From the NCBI GenBank assembly GCA_963728285.1, contig CAVSJR010000001.1:744001-808000 (forward strand): a DNA stretch of 64,000 bases, written 5' to 3'. The DNA is from CAVSJR01 sp963728285 (GTDB lineage: Bacteria > Actinomycetota > UBA4738 > HRBIN12). The notes beneath the pieces were generated by a model. It did no database searches and was not told the DNA's origin. It saw only the letters and a program-made list of their open reading frames with translations. The stretch's first letter is position 1. Each line of letters starts with the position of its first letter. Below, one piece after another: positions 1 through 11,472 of the stretch. Made by a program: the position numbers and the translations under genes.

Positions 1-474
1 ATCGGGCACGGTCGGCGCCTCCCCGGGATCGACTGCTTGTATCCGTCCCGCAGCCTCGGCCGCGAGCCGGCCGAGTGTTCGGCGCGTCGCGAGCAGGTCG
101 TTCATGATCGCCGCGACCTCACGCGCGAGGGCCTCGGCACTCCCGCGGCGCCGCCAGGGGAAGGCGACCACGATCTGATCGCTCTCTGGACCGGCTCGGC
201 CGCGGACGGCGAGCCGCGTCCCGGTCGCCGATGCGACGCTCCGCGCGACGTGCGCAGCGAACCTCGCGGTGAACCGGCGGCGCTGCTCGCTTCCGCGCTC
301 GCCGGGATACATGGTCCCCGGCATGCCGGCGCGTCGTGACCTCCCCTGCAACCCGTCGGTCGTTGCGCGGAGCCACCCGGGGATCGCGAGCGTCAGCTTG
401 ACCGCGGGACGCGGAAAGTACAGGTTCGGGCCGTCGAGGACCCGGACTTCCAGTGGCTCTGCGTACGTCGGCAC
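1..474 (-). CDS. Mur ligase / cyanophycin-synthetase-like protein, N-terminal part (runs off left edge)
   Basis: An open frame of 158 codons starts at a GTG (474) preceded by GAGGATGGAGG and stays open to base 1, so the 3' end lies outside the window. The N-terminus reads VRVLDGPNLYFPRPAVKL, followed later by VVAFPWRRRGSAEALAREVA. From memory, this pattern resembles the N-terminal region of Mur-ligase/cyanophycin-synthetase-like proteins of actinobacteria. The ATP-binding and ligase domains would lie beyond the edge, so the reaction cannot be judged here. It is codirectional with the SDR gene upstream (140 bp gap). The family assignment is tentative; that the frame codes is well supported by its composition and ribosome binding site. 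Confidence 0.5.
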   Translation of the reverse strand, partial: MPTYAEPLEVRVLDGPNLYFPRPAVKLTLAIPGWLRATTDGLQGRSRRAGMPGTMYPGERGSEQRRRFTARFAAHVARSVASATGTRLAVRGRAGPESDQIVVAFPWRRRGSAEALAREVAAIMNDLLATRRTLGRLAAEAAGRIQAVDPGEAPTVPD

Positions 475-614
475 GCCTCCATCCTCACCCAGCGAGCGGC
501 GATACCGAACCTTTCCCAGACCGCCGAGACGCCTCGACCTAGCCACGACATCGAACATCGATGGCGGCTGCCTCCACGGACGAGTCCGCGGATCGCCGGA
601 GACGAACTCTCCGG

Positions 615-1362
615 TCAGGTCGGCAATCGCAGCGTCGCCATCCCCCCGTCCACGCCCAGCACCGTCCCCGTCGTCGACCCGGACAGGGGACTGGCCAGGT
701 AGGCGATGGCGTTGGCCACCTCCTCGGCGCCGACCAACCGGCCGATCGGTTGGCGCGCCTCGAGCGCCGCGAGCTCGGCCGCCGGATCATCCGTGGCATC
801 GATGAGGCGGGCGACCCACGGGGTGTCGGCCGTCCCCGGCGCCACGGCGTTCACGCGAATCCCCTCGCGAACATGATCGGCCGCCATCGCGAGCGTGAGC
901 GAAAGGACCGCTCCCTTCGTCGCCGAGTAGAGGGCGCGGTTGGGGACGCCCACGACCGCGACGGCCGAGCCGACGTTGACGACGCTGGGATGAGCGGAGC
1001 CGCGCAGGTGCGGAAGCGCCGCGCGGGTAACGCGGGCGGCGCCGAGGACGTTGACGTCGAACAGGCGGCGCCACTCCGTCTCATCGTTGGCCGTGACGTC
1101 CCCCGTCGCTCCGATGCCGGCGTTGTTGACGAGGACGTCGAGCTCCCCCGAGCTCATCGACGACGCGCTGCACGGCCGCACGAACCGCCGTGTCGTCGGT
1201 CGTGTCCGCCGCGACGCGAAGACACTCATCCGGCGCGCCGGTTGGGTCGATGTCCAGCACGGCAACCCTCGCTCCTCGGTCACGGAGGACGGCGGCGGTC
1301 GAGGCCCCGATCCCGGATGCGCCCCCGGTCACGAGCGCCACGAGCCCCTCGAAGTCCTTCAC
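615..1362 (-). CDS. SDR-family NAD(P)-dependent oxidoreductase (frameshifted)
   Basis: Short-chain dehydrogenase/reductase of about 248 residues once one frameshift is bridged. The first part (1362 to about 1150) carries the cofactor motif TGGASGIG. The second part carries NNAG, the catalytic Ser in NVGSAV, YSATK with the Tyr and Lys of the active site, and a C-terminal GTVLGVDGG. The two parts are in different frames. The break falls at a run of five C (1145-1149), where four would restore the frame, so a homopolymer error is likely. The substrate cannot be told from sequence. It starts 45 bp after the copper ATPase on the same strand. Confidence 0.85.
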
Positions 1363-1407
1363 TCGCCGCCCCCTGCCCCGGAAACCGTGCGATCCGCCGG
1401 CATCACG

Positions 1408-3721
1408 CTAGTGACGATGCCCGACGGGCACGCGTCGTGACTCGACGTCCCTCGCCGAGGGCTCGGCCGCGGACGGTGGGCGCAGGTCGAGGTTCCTCAG
1501 CAGCATCGCGTTCGCGGCCACCACGATGGTGGAGACGCTCATCGCCAGCGCCCCGATCGCCGGGGGAAGGACGATTCCGGCCCACGCGAACGCTCCGGCG
1601 GCGAGCGGGATGGCCACGACGTTGTAGCCGAGGGCCCATCCGAGGTTCTGGAGCATCTTCCGGTAGCTCGCCTTCGAGAGCCGGCGAACCGATACCACGC
1701 CCCGAGGATCGTCGCTCACGAGGACGACCCCCGCGGACCCGATCGCCACGTCGGTCCCGGCGCCGATCGCGATGCCGACGTCGGCTCGCGCGAGCGCCGG
1801 GGCATCGTTCACTCCGTCCCCCACCATCGCGACCTGGAATCCGCGTTCCTGGAGACGGACGACGGCCGCGTCCTTGTCCTGCGGGAGGACCTCGGCCATG
1901 ACCTCGTCCACGCCGAGGTCGGCCGCCACGGCCTCGGCCACCTCTCGAGCGTCTCCCGTGATCATCACCACCCGGACGCCGTCGTCCTGCAGCGACCGCA
2001 CGGCCTCCGCGGACTCCGGTCGCACCTCGTCCTCGAGCGCGATGGCGCCGATCACGCGGCCGTCACGGATCACCCACAGCACCGAGGCGCCGCGCGCGCG
2101 CCACGCCGCGGCCCGATCCGCAAGCTCGGGCGGGTCCTCCAGCCCTCGCTCCCGGAGCAGGGCGGGTCCACCGACCTCGATGCGCGAGCCGTCCACGATG
2201 GCGGCGACCCCCCGACCGGCCATCGAGCGGAACTCGGAGGCCGGGGGGATCGACCCGGTCGATCCGGCCGCCGCGACGATCGCCCGGGCCAGCGGGTGCT
2301 CGCTGTCGGCCTCGGCGGCCGCGGCCAGACCGAAGGACGTCGTCCCGGTCGGCGCCGATGCCCGCCACGTCGCGTGACCACGGGCCGCCCTCTCGTGAGC
2401 GTGCCGGTCTTGTCGAACAGCGCGGCCGTCACGGTCCGCATCCGCTCGAGGGCGAGGCGGTCCTTCACGAGGATGCCCGCGCGCGCCGCGACGCCGGTCG
2501 AGATCGAGATCACGAGCGGGATCGCGAGCCCGAGAGCGTGCGGGCACGAGATGACCAGGACCGTCACGGTTCGTTCCACCGCCTCGCCGATGTCCCCGAG
2601 GGCCGCCCAGATGCCGAAGGTCACGACGCCGGCGACGACGGCCACGTAGAACAGGATCGCGGCCGCCCGGTCGGCGAGCGCTTGCGTGCGCGACCTGGAG
2701 GCCTGCGCCGCGGCGACGAGGCGCCGGATCCCCCCGAGGGCCGTCTCCTCGCCGACGGCCGAGACACGGACCCTCACCGACCGTCGATCGCGACGGCTCC
2801 CGCGATGACCGCGTCTCCCGGGCGCCGGGACACCGGCCTGGACTCGCCGGTGATCATCGACTCGTCGAACTCGGCGGATCCCTCCTCGATCGTTCCGTCC
2901 GCCGGAACTCGAGCCCCGGGACGAACGAGCACCACGTCCCCCGGCCGGAGGTCCGCGACGGGGACGGTGACAACCTCGCCGTCCCGAACGATCTCGGCCT
3001 CGTCCGGGAGGAGCTCGGCCAGGGCGTCCAGCGCGCTCGAGGCCTGACCGATGGCCTTCATCTCCTGCCAGTGGCCGAGGAGCATCACGTCGATGAGCAG
3101 CGCCAGCTCCCACCAGAACTCCAGGTCGAGGACGCCGAACTCGGATGCGAGGCTCGACACGAACGCGACGACGATCGCGAGCGAGATCAGGAGCATCATC
3201 CCGGGCTGTCGATCGCGGAGCTCCCGCAGCCCACCCCTCAGGAACGGCATGCCCCCGTAGACGAACACGACCGTGCCGAGGACCGCCGGGATCCGGTCCG
3301 AGAGGGGGAACGAGGGCGCGCGGTATCCGAGCCACTCCTGGACCATCTCCGACCAGATCAAGACGGGAAGCGTCAGGAGCAGGCTGAGCCAGAACCGGTC
3401 GCGAAACATCGCGACGCTGTGTCCTGCGTGCTTGTCGTGTGAGCCATGCGGGTCATGTGGGCGACCGGGGCCGCCGTCGCTCGCGTGACCGGTATCACGG
3501 TCGCCGGCGTGCCGGAGCCCGCGGACGCGCTCACGTGCGACGGACCCAGCGTCGCCTCCGCGGGCGTCGCGACCCTCGTCGGGATGCTCGTGGCGCTCGG
3601 GATCCGTGGGTGCCTCCGCTCCACACCTCGGATGAATGAGAGGAGCGCCGATTCCTACGGAATCCCCACTCCTCCCACCAGTATGCGACGCCGGACGCCC
3701 ATCGCGCTGAGAGCGCCCCAC
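1408..3721 (-). CDS. copB: CopB-type heavy-metal (copper) P-type ATPase (frameshifted)
   Basis: P1B-type ATPase that would export copper or a related metal across the membrane. A His-rich stretch (PHDPHGSHDKHAGH) precedes the first membrane segments. The actuator loop has TGES. The ion-binding membrane motif is CPH (SCPHALGLAIP), typical of the CopB (P1B-3) branch rather than the CPC of CopA. DKTGTLT carries the phosphorylated Asp, with the HP motif in EADSEHPLARAI and the hinge in VGDGVNDAPAL. Frames change near 2780, near 2380 and near 2345, so three indels must be bridged to give about 700 or more residues. The start is uncertain: 3721 is the outermost in-frame start, and the conserved protein begins nearer 3420-3530. 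Confidence 0.85.
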
Positions 3722-3810
3722 CTCTTCAGCGGACCTCGTTGAACGCCGGTCCTCAGGGACGCGCGGGCTCGGTTGCGGCTTGCCGCGTTCGTCGACTACC
3801 GTCGCCCGCC

Positions 3811-5309
3811 GTGGCGAACCGACCGGACGTGCTCGTCGTGGGAGGAGGCACCGCGGGGGCCGTCGTCGCCGGACGGCTGGTGGAGGCGGGGATCGGCGTC
3901 ACCGTCCTGGATGCCGGCCCGGACTACGGGCCGTGGCGCGCCGGAGGATGGCCCGAGGAGCTGCTGGATGCCCGCCGGCCGCCCGAGCTTCACGACTGGG
4001 GATACGCCGGACCGGGAGCGGAGGGCCAGCGCCTCGCGTTCGACCGCGCGAGGGTCATCGGCGGGCTGTTCGTCGCACAACGGATGCGCGCAATCCTGGG
4101 GGTGGCGAGGCGATTACGACCGGTGGGGGTCGATGGGCTGCGCCGGCTGGTCGGCGAACGAGGTGCTGCCGTCGTTTCATCGCGCGACGGAGCGGATGCG
4201 CGTTCGCCGCTACGAGACGGAGGAGATCCAACCATTTCAGGCGGCGTTCATCGATGCCGCGGCATCGGCCGGGGCTCTCCCGCACCGACGACCTCGACGA
4301 CCTGGACGGGGGCGCCGGCGTCGCGGTGGAGCCGGTGAACGCGGTCGACGGCGTTCGTTGGAACACGTCCTTCGCCTACCTCGACCCCGTCCGCGGACGT
4401 CGCGAGCTCACGGTCGTCGGCGATGCGCTCGTCGACCGGGTCCTGTTCGACGGAACGCGGGCGGTCGGCGTCGGCGCCATCACGGCCGACGGCCGAGAGG
4501 AGTTCCACGCCGACCTCGTCGTCCTCTCGAGCGGAGCGTACGGAACACCCGAGGTGCTGTTGCGGAGCGGTATCGGCCCTGCGCGAGAGCTTCGAGCTCT
4601 GGACATCGACGTCGTCGCCGACGCGCCCGGCGTCGGTCGAGGGCTTCACGATCAACCCGCCATCGAGCTCGCGTTTCATGCCGGCGGCGAGCTCGCCGAC
4701 GCCCTCGACGACTTCGCCGCCGTCAGGTGGCTGCCCGAGGAGCAGGCGATCGCCAAGCTCGCGACCCCGCAGTCCGACGGGCCCTTCGACCTGCACGTGT
4801 ATCCGTGGGTGGAGCCGGATTCCTCATCGCGGTGGCGATGCGTGCTTCCGGTCGCCCTCCTGACCCCCGCCTCGAGGGGCGCCGTTCGACTGCGCACGAG
4901 CGATCCCACGATCCGCGCGGAGATCGACCATCGGTACCTCTCGGACGACGCCGGACACGACCTGACGCGCATGGCATGGGGCCTGCGCTGGATCTCCGAT
5001 CTCGCCGGGGGACGGCTCGCGGCATGGCTCGGCACCGCGATCGATCCCCTCCCGGATCTCTCCGACGACGTCGCGACGGAGGCCTGGATCCGGTCGACGC
5101 ATGGTCACTACTGGCACCCCGGAGGCACGTGCCGGATGGGTCGGGAGGGCGATCCGCACACCGTCGTGGATGGAGCGGGGCGGGTGGCGGGCGTCTCCGG
5201 ACTCCGGGTCGCGGACGCGTCCATCTTCCCGAGCATTCCCCGCGCGACCCCCGCGCTTCCCACGGTCGTGATCGGGGAGCGCATGGCCGACATGCTGATC
5301 GAGGAGTGA
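3811..5309 (+). CDS. GMC-family FAD oxidoreductase (frameshifted)
   Basis: Glucose-methanol-choline oxidoreductase of about 500 residues. The FAD-binding motif VVGGGTAGAVVAGRL is in the first frame. The GMC signature SSHNG is in a second frame after a shift near 4065. The remainder, after a second shift near 4270, includes the second GMC signature region (SSGAYGTPEVLLRSGIGP). The C-terminal active-site motif is GHYWHPGGTCRMG, with the catalytic His. A GTG at 3811 fits the conserved N-terminus (ANRPDVLVVGGG), but no clear ribosome binding site is present. The substrate is unknown. It converges on the M23 peptidase, with a small hairpin between them. Confidence 0.85.
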
Positions 5310-5330
5310 CGCGGGGCCGCCGGGGGGCCG

Positions 5331-5348
5331 CCGGAGAGACTGCTCCGG
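5331..5348. terminator. possible bidirectional terminator hairpin
   Basis: A six-base stem CCGGAG/CTCCGG with a six-base loop lies in the 44 bp between two convergent genes. There is no T-run, so it is only a candidate. Confidence 0.3.
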
Positions 5349-5353
5349 CTCGG

Positions 5354-6502
5354 CTAGCAGACCTGGAGCAGGTACGGGTGCGGATCGACGGCGGCGCCGT
5401 TGCCGGGATGCCACTCGAAGTGGTCGTGCGGGGACGTCCCCTGTGCATCGCCCGTGCTTCCCACGTATCCGATGACGTCGCCCGCCTGCACCGCGCCGAG
5501 CCCGGCCGTGCGGCTCATGTGCGCGTTGTAGGCGTATCCCTGACTCCCGGTGACGATCACGGAGATGCCGCCCAACGTGTTGTTGGCGCCGGAGGCGGTT
5601 CCGTCGAAGGGGGCATGAATGGGCGTTCCCTCCGGAGCGAAGATGTCGTTGCCCTCATGCGTGTGGTAGCCGCCCCCATACCGGGGGGCGCCGAAGTCGT
5701 CGCTGATCGCGCCGCCGGGCACCGGACAGGCGGTGAACGGGCCTCCCCCGCCCCCGGTCGTCGAGGCCGCATCACGCTCCGCGGCCGCCGCCGCTGCTGC
5801 CGCGGCGGCTTGCTCCTTGCGGTATTGCTTGCCGAGCTCGTCCACGAGCTGCTTCGCCTCGCGCTCCTCCGCCAGGATCTCGTCGTACAGCGCCTGCTGG
5901 GATGCGAGATGCGACTCGAGGCGGGCTTGTTCGTTCCGCAGCTTCGCGAGCGCCTTCATTTGCTCGACTCGCAGCGCCTCCTGTTGCTGCTCCTCCTGTT
6001 CGAGCTGCACGCCGAGGTTGTCGACCGCGAGGGCGAGATCCGAATCGGCGGCCGTCAGCTCATTCACGAACTCGAGACGATCGGAGAGCTCGGAGAACGA
6101 CGACGACTGGAGCAGGACGCTGATGGTTCCCGAGCTGCCGCCCATGAACGCCTCACGTGCACGACCGTCGAGCTTGACTCGCAGGGACTCGTATCTGTCG
6201 CGCGCCTCGTCGAGCTGCGTCCGCGTCTCGGCGAGCTCGTTCACGATCCCATCGAGCTTCGCCTGGGCGCTCGTCACATCCGACGCCATCTGGTTCGCCT
6301 CCGCCTCGAGGGCGTCGAGCTGATCCTGCTTCGCGGCGATCCGTCCCTGAGCGACCTCGTACTGCTGCTTCGCCGCGTCCAGCTCATCCTTTGTGCTTGC
6401 CGCGGAGATGCCGGGCGCAATGCTCGCCGCAATCACGAGGGCCGACAGACCGCCCACGAATCGGCGTCGCACGATGAGAGACAGGTTGTTGGGGAAGGCC
6501 AT
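5354..6502 (-). CDS. secreted M23 peptidase with N-terminal coiled coil
   Basis: Peptidoglycan hydrolase-type protein of 382 residues. A signal peptide (FVGGLSALVIAASIAPGISA) is followed by a long coiled coil rich in Glu, Gln and Leu (about 38-250) and an alanine run. The C-terminal peptidase M23 domain has the zinc ligands in HTHEGND and the HDH motif in SPHDHFEWHP. The layout matches PcsB/EnvC-like proteins, in which the coiled coil docks on FtsEX and regulates the peptidase. No ftsEX gene is nearby. The ATG at 6502 was chosen because it directly precedes the signal peptide; upstream ATGs would add an unlikely leader. Intact frame. Confidence 0.85.
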   Translation of the reverse strand: MAFPNNLSLIVRRRFVGGLSALVIAASIAPGISAASTKDELDAAKQQYEVAQGRIAAKQDQLDALEAEANQMASDVTSAQAKLDGIVNELAETRTQLDEARDRYESLRVKLDGRAREAFMGGSSGTISVLLQSSSFSELSDRLEFVNELTAADSDLALAVDNLGVQLEQEEQQQEALRVEQMKALAKLRNEQARLESHLASQQALYDEILAEEREAKQLVDELGKQYRKEQAAAAAAAAAAERDAASTTGGGGGPFTACPVPGGAISDDFGAPRYGGGYHTHEGNDIFAPEGTPIHAPFDGTASGANNTLGGISVIVTGSQGYAYNAHMSRTAGLGAVQAGDVIGYVGSTGDAQGTSPHDHFEWHPGNGAAVDPHPYLLQVC

Positions 6503-6652
6503 GAACCGCCCACAACTACCTGAGCCAATGGGCGGCGTCAACTTCATCTCGGCGATGCACCCCGGATGGCGCACGCAGAAATCCGTAGATCGGTGCTCGT
6601 TCGGCGCACCGAGGGCGCGCGGCCACGTACCTCCGTCGTTGGCACGCCGCGG

Positions 6653-7441
6653 TCAGTCGGTCTCGGCGATCCTGCCGTGTCGCATGAGATAGCGGTCGCA
6701 GATCGTGGAGAGGAGATCGCCCCCGAAGCTCTCGTCGTGCCCGGGATGCACCACCTCGACGCGAACGTGCAGCAGCCGCTCCATCGTCCGGATGTAGTCG
6801 TCGACGTTCGACGTCGGCGCCGTATCGATGATCGGTTCCTCCGCGTACACCGCGTCGCCCGAGAACAGCATCGCCCGCTCCTCGTCCCACAGGCCGATCG
6901 ACCCCGGCGTGTGGCCGGGAAGATGCAGGACCGTCAGGCTTCGGTCGCCGAGGTCCAGGACGTCTCCCTCACCGACCGTGCGCGTGAGCGTCGTTCCGAC
7001 CGGACGCCATCGCGCCGGATCGAAGCCGGTCCTCGGAGGGCGATCGATGAGCAGGGCGGGCACCGGGTACCCGGCCTCCTCGCTCTGGCGTGCGACGCCC
7101 GGCCACACATCGTCTCCACGCAGCAACGGGTGGATGTGCCGGATCTCGGGCGCATCGAGCGCGTGGCCGGCGCGCTGCTCGAACTCGTGCAAGCCTCCCG
7201 CGTGATCCATGTGACCGTGGGTGGCGAGCGCGAGGAGCGGCTTGTCCGGCTCGCCTCGAATCCGCGCCAGCATGGGGGAGAGCGGGGCGAGACCGTTCCC
7301 GGTGTCGATCACGACGTCGAGGCGCGACCCCTCGACGAGCCAGAGGTTCGCCCGAATCAACGCATCCACGGACGGCTCGTCCAGCCGCGTGATCCCCGAA
7401 TCCGAGGGCTCCACGGCAAACCAATCGGGACCGGCACGCAT
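6653..7441 (-). CDS. metallo-beta-lactamase-fold hydrolase
   Basis: MBL-fold metallohydrolase of 262 residues. The zinc motif HGHMDH is present, followed by LHLPGHTPGSIGLW and LFSGDAVY, which supply further metal ligands. The final VVHPGHDESF motif is also present. The start at 7441 has GGGAGA six bases upstream. The family includes glyoxalase II-like thioesterases and lactonases; the sequence does not say which. The intact frame is transcribed away from the divergent DUF839 gene. Confidence 0.85.
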   Translation of the reverse strand: MRAGPDWFAVEPSDSGITRLDEPSVDALIRANLWLVEGSRLDVVIDTGNGLAPLSPMLARIRGEPDKPLLALATHGHMDHAGGLHEFEQRAGHALDAPEIRHIHPLLRGDDVWPGVARQSEEAGYPVPALLIDRPPRTGFDPARWRPVGTTLTRTVGEGDVLDLGDRSLTVLHLPGHTPGSIGLWDEERAMLFSGDAVYAEEPIIDTAPTSNVDDYIRTMERLLHVRVEVVHPGHDESFGGDLLSTICDRYLMRHGRIAETD

Positions 7442-7611
7442 GGATCTCCCTTCGCCGCTCCGCAGCGCGGCCGTCGATCCTCGAGGACGGCGGAGCCTCC
7501 TCAGGCTATGTCCTCCCGGCCATCCGCCCGCATACGGTTTGACCGGTAGCCCGATGGAACGATACGGTCGCGACGTTCTCGGAATCGTCGATGTCAAGGG
7601 GAGGGGAATCG

Positions 7612-9009
7612 ATGCTCCGTCGCAGGCTCCTGGTGGTTCTCGCGGTGGCGAGCTCGTTCATCGTGGCGACGATGTCCTCGGTGTCGCCGGCGGGCGCCGC
7701 CGCGAAGGTCTCGACCGCGGGACGGGTCCGGGTTTCTCACGAGCGAACGGCCCGTACCTCGTCCCGCTCGCGGACGGCGTTCGGGTCGAGCCGCTGCTCA
7801 CGGCCGGCGACGTGATCGGAGGCATGGAGGCCGGCTACCAGATGTCGGGCACCCCCGACGGGCTCGGCGCGTACGCGAGCGGCAACACGGTCGAGCTGTT
7901 CATGAATCACGAGCTGAACGACCGGTTCGACTACTCGGGATCACGCGTGTCGCACCTGACCCTGGACTCCAGCGGACGCGTGCTGGCCGCGAGCTACGCC
8001 GTCGACGGAAGCCAGGGATACCAGTGGTTCTGCTCGAGCACGCTCGAGGTCCTCGGGGGCGTCCCGTGGTACTTCACGGGTGAGGAGTCGTCGAGCAGCC
8101 CGCGCCACGGGACGTCGATCGCGCTCAACGCGAGCACGGGCCGCTGGGTGGAGACGCCGCACTTCGGCCACCTGTCGCACGAGAACGTCGTGCCCGTGAA
8201 GGGACTGTCGAAGGCGTACCTCGGGATCTCCGAGGACGGGTTCGGCGAGCCCTCCCAGCTGTACGCCTACACCGCGGACCGGTTCACCGCGGCGATCCGA
8301 GGGCACGGATCGCTCCGTGTGTTCGTTCCCGATGAGGAGGTCCCCGACGGCAACCCATCGGCGAACGACATCCAGAAGGGCGAGAGGCTCGCCGGCCACT
8401 TCGTCCGGCTCGCCGACCGGGACAACTTCGACGAGGTGACGCTCGAGCGGGCGGCGCAGCGCGCGGGAGCGATGGATTTCACTCGCATCGAGGACCAGGT
8501 CGACGACCCCGATCGCCCGGGGACCATCTACTTCGCCGAGACGGGCGCGGCTCACCAGGAGACCACGTTCGGAAGGATCTACAAGGTGAGGGTCGACCCG
8601 CAGGACCCGACGCGAGGCGCGACTGTCCGTCGTGCTCGACGCGGCGGCCGGGGACGACATCTTCAGCCCGGACAACCTCGGCATCTCGGATCGGGCCCTC
8701 GTCATCCAGGAGGATCGGAACTGGACGAGGTCCGGCTTCAACCGCGTGCTGGTCTACGACCTGGCGAGCGGCTCGCTGAGCGCGGCCGCCAGGGCCGACC
8801 CGCCCCAGGAGATCATCGACACCGAGGGCCCCGGCAACTGGGAGACGAGCGGCGCCATCGACGCCAGCGCGTACTTCGGGCCGGGATGGTGGCTGCTCGA
8901 CGTCCAGGCCCACGATTCCAACGTCGGGGTGCCGGGCCCGAGCCTCGAGCCGGATTCCGCGAGGGGCGAGGGCGGGCAGCTCGTCAAGGTCTACATCCCC
9001 GGCACGTAG
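7612..9009 (+). CDS. DUF839 / PhoX-like secreted protein (frameshifted)
   Basis: Exported protein of about 465 residues. The ATG at 7612 follows AAGGGGAGGGG. A signal peptide (LLVVLAVASSFIVATMSS) leads into GPYLVPLADGVRVEPLLT, MSGTPDGLGAY and LFMNHELN, a pattern of the DUF839/PhoX family of calcium-dependent phosphatase-like beta-propellers. Two shifts break the frame: one at about 7690-7740, just after the signal peptide, and one near 8625. The last part (DDIFSPDNLGISDRALVIQED) restores the family pattern. Whether it is a phosphatase is not shown. Its 3' end faces that of the permease, 37 bp away. Confidence 0.75.
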
Positions 9010-9046
9010 GGGAGGGCGGCCGGAGGACGGCGGACGGCGGTTTCGC

Positions 9047-11366
9047 TCACGCCGTCCGCGCGTCCGCGGCCGCTCGCGTCCGCGCTCCGTCGTCCCGCGC
9101 GAGCGAGAGATGGAACGGAACGCTCGTCACGACGACGTTCGGCTCGCCGAGCAGCAGCCGCTTGAAGTACAGGGCCGCCTGGCCGTGCAGGATGAACTCC
9201 CACCAGCGCGTGACGAGGATCTCGGGCAGCACCGACCGTGACGACGGTATCCCCCCGGCCCGTGTACCGTCGCACCTCCTCCAACGTGGGCGGGCCGAGA
9301 TCACGGAACGGCGCGTCGATCACCGTGAGCGGGACATCGATCTCCCAACTCGCCCAGTCCTCCATGATTCGCGGAACCTCGTCGCGATCCGTCGCCAGGA
9401 ACAGGCCCTCGACGCGGGCTGCGTTCAGCGTCTTCGCGTAGACGATCGCCTGCACCGTCGCTTCGTGGACGGCCGAGACCGGGATCAGGACGACGCTCCG
9501 GCTGGGCTCGAGGGTGCGATCCTCGCGCCGATCGGCCGGCGCGCCATCGTCGGGAAGCGATGGGACGTCGGTGACGACGACGCCCGGGAGGAACAGGAGG
9601 GCGGCCTTCAGGAGGAGGGCGAAGCGCTGCCTGGTCGCGAGGTCCCACCACGAGGAACCCGAGATGGCCTCCGGCACGATGACCGTCACGAAATCGAGGG
9701 GGCCGTGCTCGAGCGCCCTGAGATAGGCGCGTAGCGCTCTGATCATGCCCGTGCCGGCCCCGGGGAGTCGCTCCAGCCGGCCGAGGCGCGGAGCCGCCGA
9801 GGTCCACGCCAATGCGATCGCGTCGAACCGCCGAGGGTCCCCGATGTACACGGGGGTGACGGAGCGCGGGCGAAGCGCTCGAAGATACGCGAGGGCCTCG
9901 GTCGTCGGACGGTCGAGGTCCCGCACCAGGAACACGAAGCGATTGCGCGCCTGCCGATCCGTCGTCGATCGCCGACGCCGGAGCGCGTCGCCGACCTCCT
10001 GGTAGTGCCGATGGATCGCTCGGAGCATCAGGACGAGGAGCGGCATCGCCGCGATGACGATCCAGGCGCCGTGGACGAACTTCGTGCTCGTGATGACGAC
10101 GAGCACGACGCCGGTGGTGACCGCCCCCACCGCGTTGATCACGATGGATCGCCTCCACCCTCGCTCGGCGTCCGGTCCCCGACGTCGCTCTCGGAGCCAG
10201 TGGCGAACCATGCCCGTCTGGGACAGGGTGAACGACGTGAAGACGCCCACGACGTAGAGCTGGATCAGCCTCGACAGGCTCGCGTCGAAGATGTAGATGA
10301 GGAGTCCGGCCAGGACGGCGAGGACGATGACGCCGTTGGAGAACACGAGGCGGTCCCCTCGGTTCCTGAACTGCGACGGCATGAACCGATCACGGGCGAG
10401 GATCGCCGAGAGCCTCGGGAAGTCCTGGTACGCGGTGTTCGCCGCGAGGATCAGGATCGCCGCCGTGAACGCCTGCACGATGTAGAAGCCCGCGCCGCCC
10501 CCGAACACGGCGTGGGCGATCTGCGCCACCACCGACCGCTCCTCCGACACCGTGATGCCGTCGATGTGCGTCGCCAGGAAGGAGATCCCGATGAACATGG
10601 CGATCGCCATCGCCCCCATGACCCCGAGCGTCCGGGCCGCGTTCGCCGCCTGCGGCCGGCGGAAGGCCGGGACGCCGTTGGAGATGGCCTCGACGCCCGT
10701 CAGCGCCGTCGACCCGGAGGAGAATGCGTGCAGCACGACGAACAGGGAGACGGGGCCGACCGTTCGGGCGAGGTCGTGCGCGCTCGCAAGCGGCTCTGCG
10801 GTCGGGCATCCGGTCGCGCAGCGCACGAGCCCGACCGCGACCATCACGAACACGCAGGCGACGAACGCGTACGTCGGCACGGCGAAGACGGAGCCCGCCT
10901 CCCTCACACCACGCAGGTTGGCGAGCGTGAGCAGGACCACGAACGCGAGGGAGAGGGCGACGGCATGATCGGCGGCGGCCGGAAAGGCGGACGTGATGGC
11001 GACGACGCCGGCGGTGACCGAGACCGAGACGGTGAGGACGTAGTCGATGAGCAGCGACGACGCGGCGACCAGCCCGGGGACCGTCCCGAGGTTCTCCTTG
11101 GAGACGATGTAGGCGCCGCCTCCCGACGGATACGCGCGCACCGTCTGCCGGTAGGACGTCACCACGATCGCCATGAGCAGAGCGATGGCGACGGCGATCG
11201 GCATGACGAGGTGGACGGATGATGCGCTCGCGGCGAGCAGCACCGCGAGGATCTCCTCGGTCGCGTAGGCGTTCGACGAGAGCGGGTCCGAGGAGAACAC
11301 CGGCAGGGCGATGAGCTTCGACAGGAGCGTGTGCTCGAGGTGAGAGCTCGCCATGGCTCGGCCCAC
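9047..11366 (-). CDS. KimA-like potassium permease, APC superfamily (3' frameshift)
   Basis: About 770 residues: a 12-TM APC-fold transporter followed by a soluble C-terminal domain. It matches KimA/YdaO of Bacillus as I recall it through SSDPLSSNAYATEEI, YPSGGGAYIVSKENLG, LLIDYVLTVSVSVTAG, HAFSSGSTALTGVEAISNG, GDRLVFSNGV and YVVGVFTSFTLSQTGM. KimA is a proton-coupled potassium importer with a cytosolic regulatory domain. A shift near 9234 moves the last 60 residues (LPEILVTRWWEFILHGQAAL) into another frame ending at 9047. The GTG at 11366 is the only canonical start near the conserved N-terminus; homologs begin a few residues earlier (LKRALVGR), where no start codon exists. The divergent KdpD/KdpE-like pair supports a potassium role. 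Confidence 0.8.
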
Positions 11367-11472
11367 GAGGGCACGCTTGAGGACGACCCGCGAGGCTCGA
11401 CGGTCCGCCGTTCGGCGGGGATGCAGCAGCGGGACCCGGGGGAGCGCTCCGGGAGGACACCTCAGATCGCCG

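Noticed and set aside
8991..9046. Longer reading of the permease gene ending at 8991
   Set aside because: After about 9234 that frame turns Arg/Ala-rich and unlike the family, while the other frame (LPEILVTRWWEFILHGQAAL) continues naturally to 9047.
7221..9734. An 837-codon plus-strand open frame
   Set aside because: Only its 7740-8625 part is family-like (DUF839); the ends run antisense through the MBL and permease genes.
11367..11472. ydaO-type c-di-AMP riboswitch upstream of the KimA-like gene
   Set aside because: KimA genes in Bacillus have one, but I could not find the conserved paired elements in this 106 bp or the region beyond; a covariance-model search (Rfam ydaO-yuaA) would settle it.
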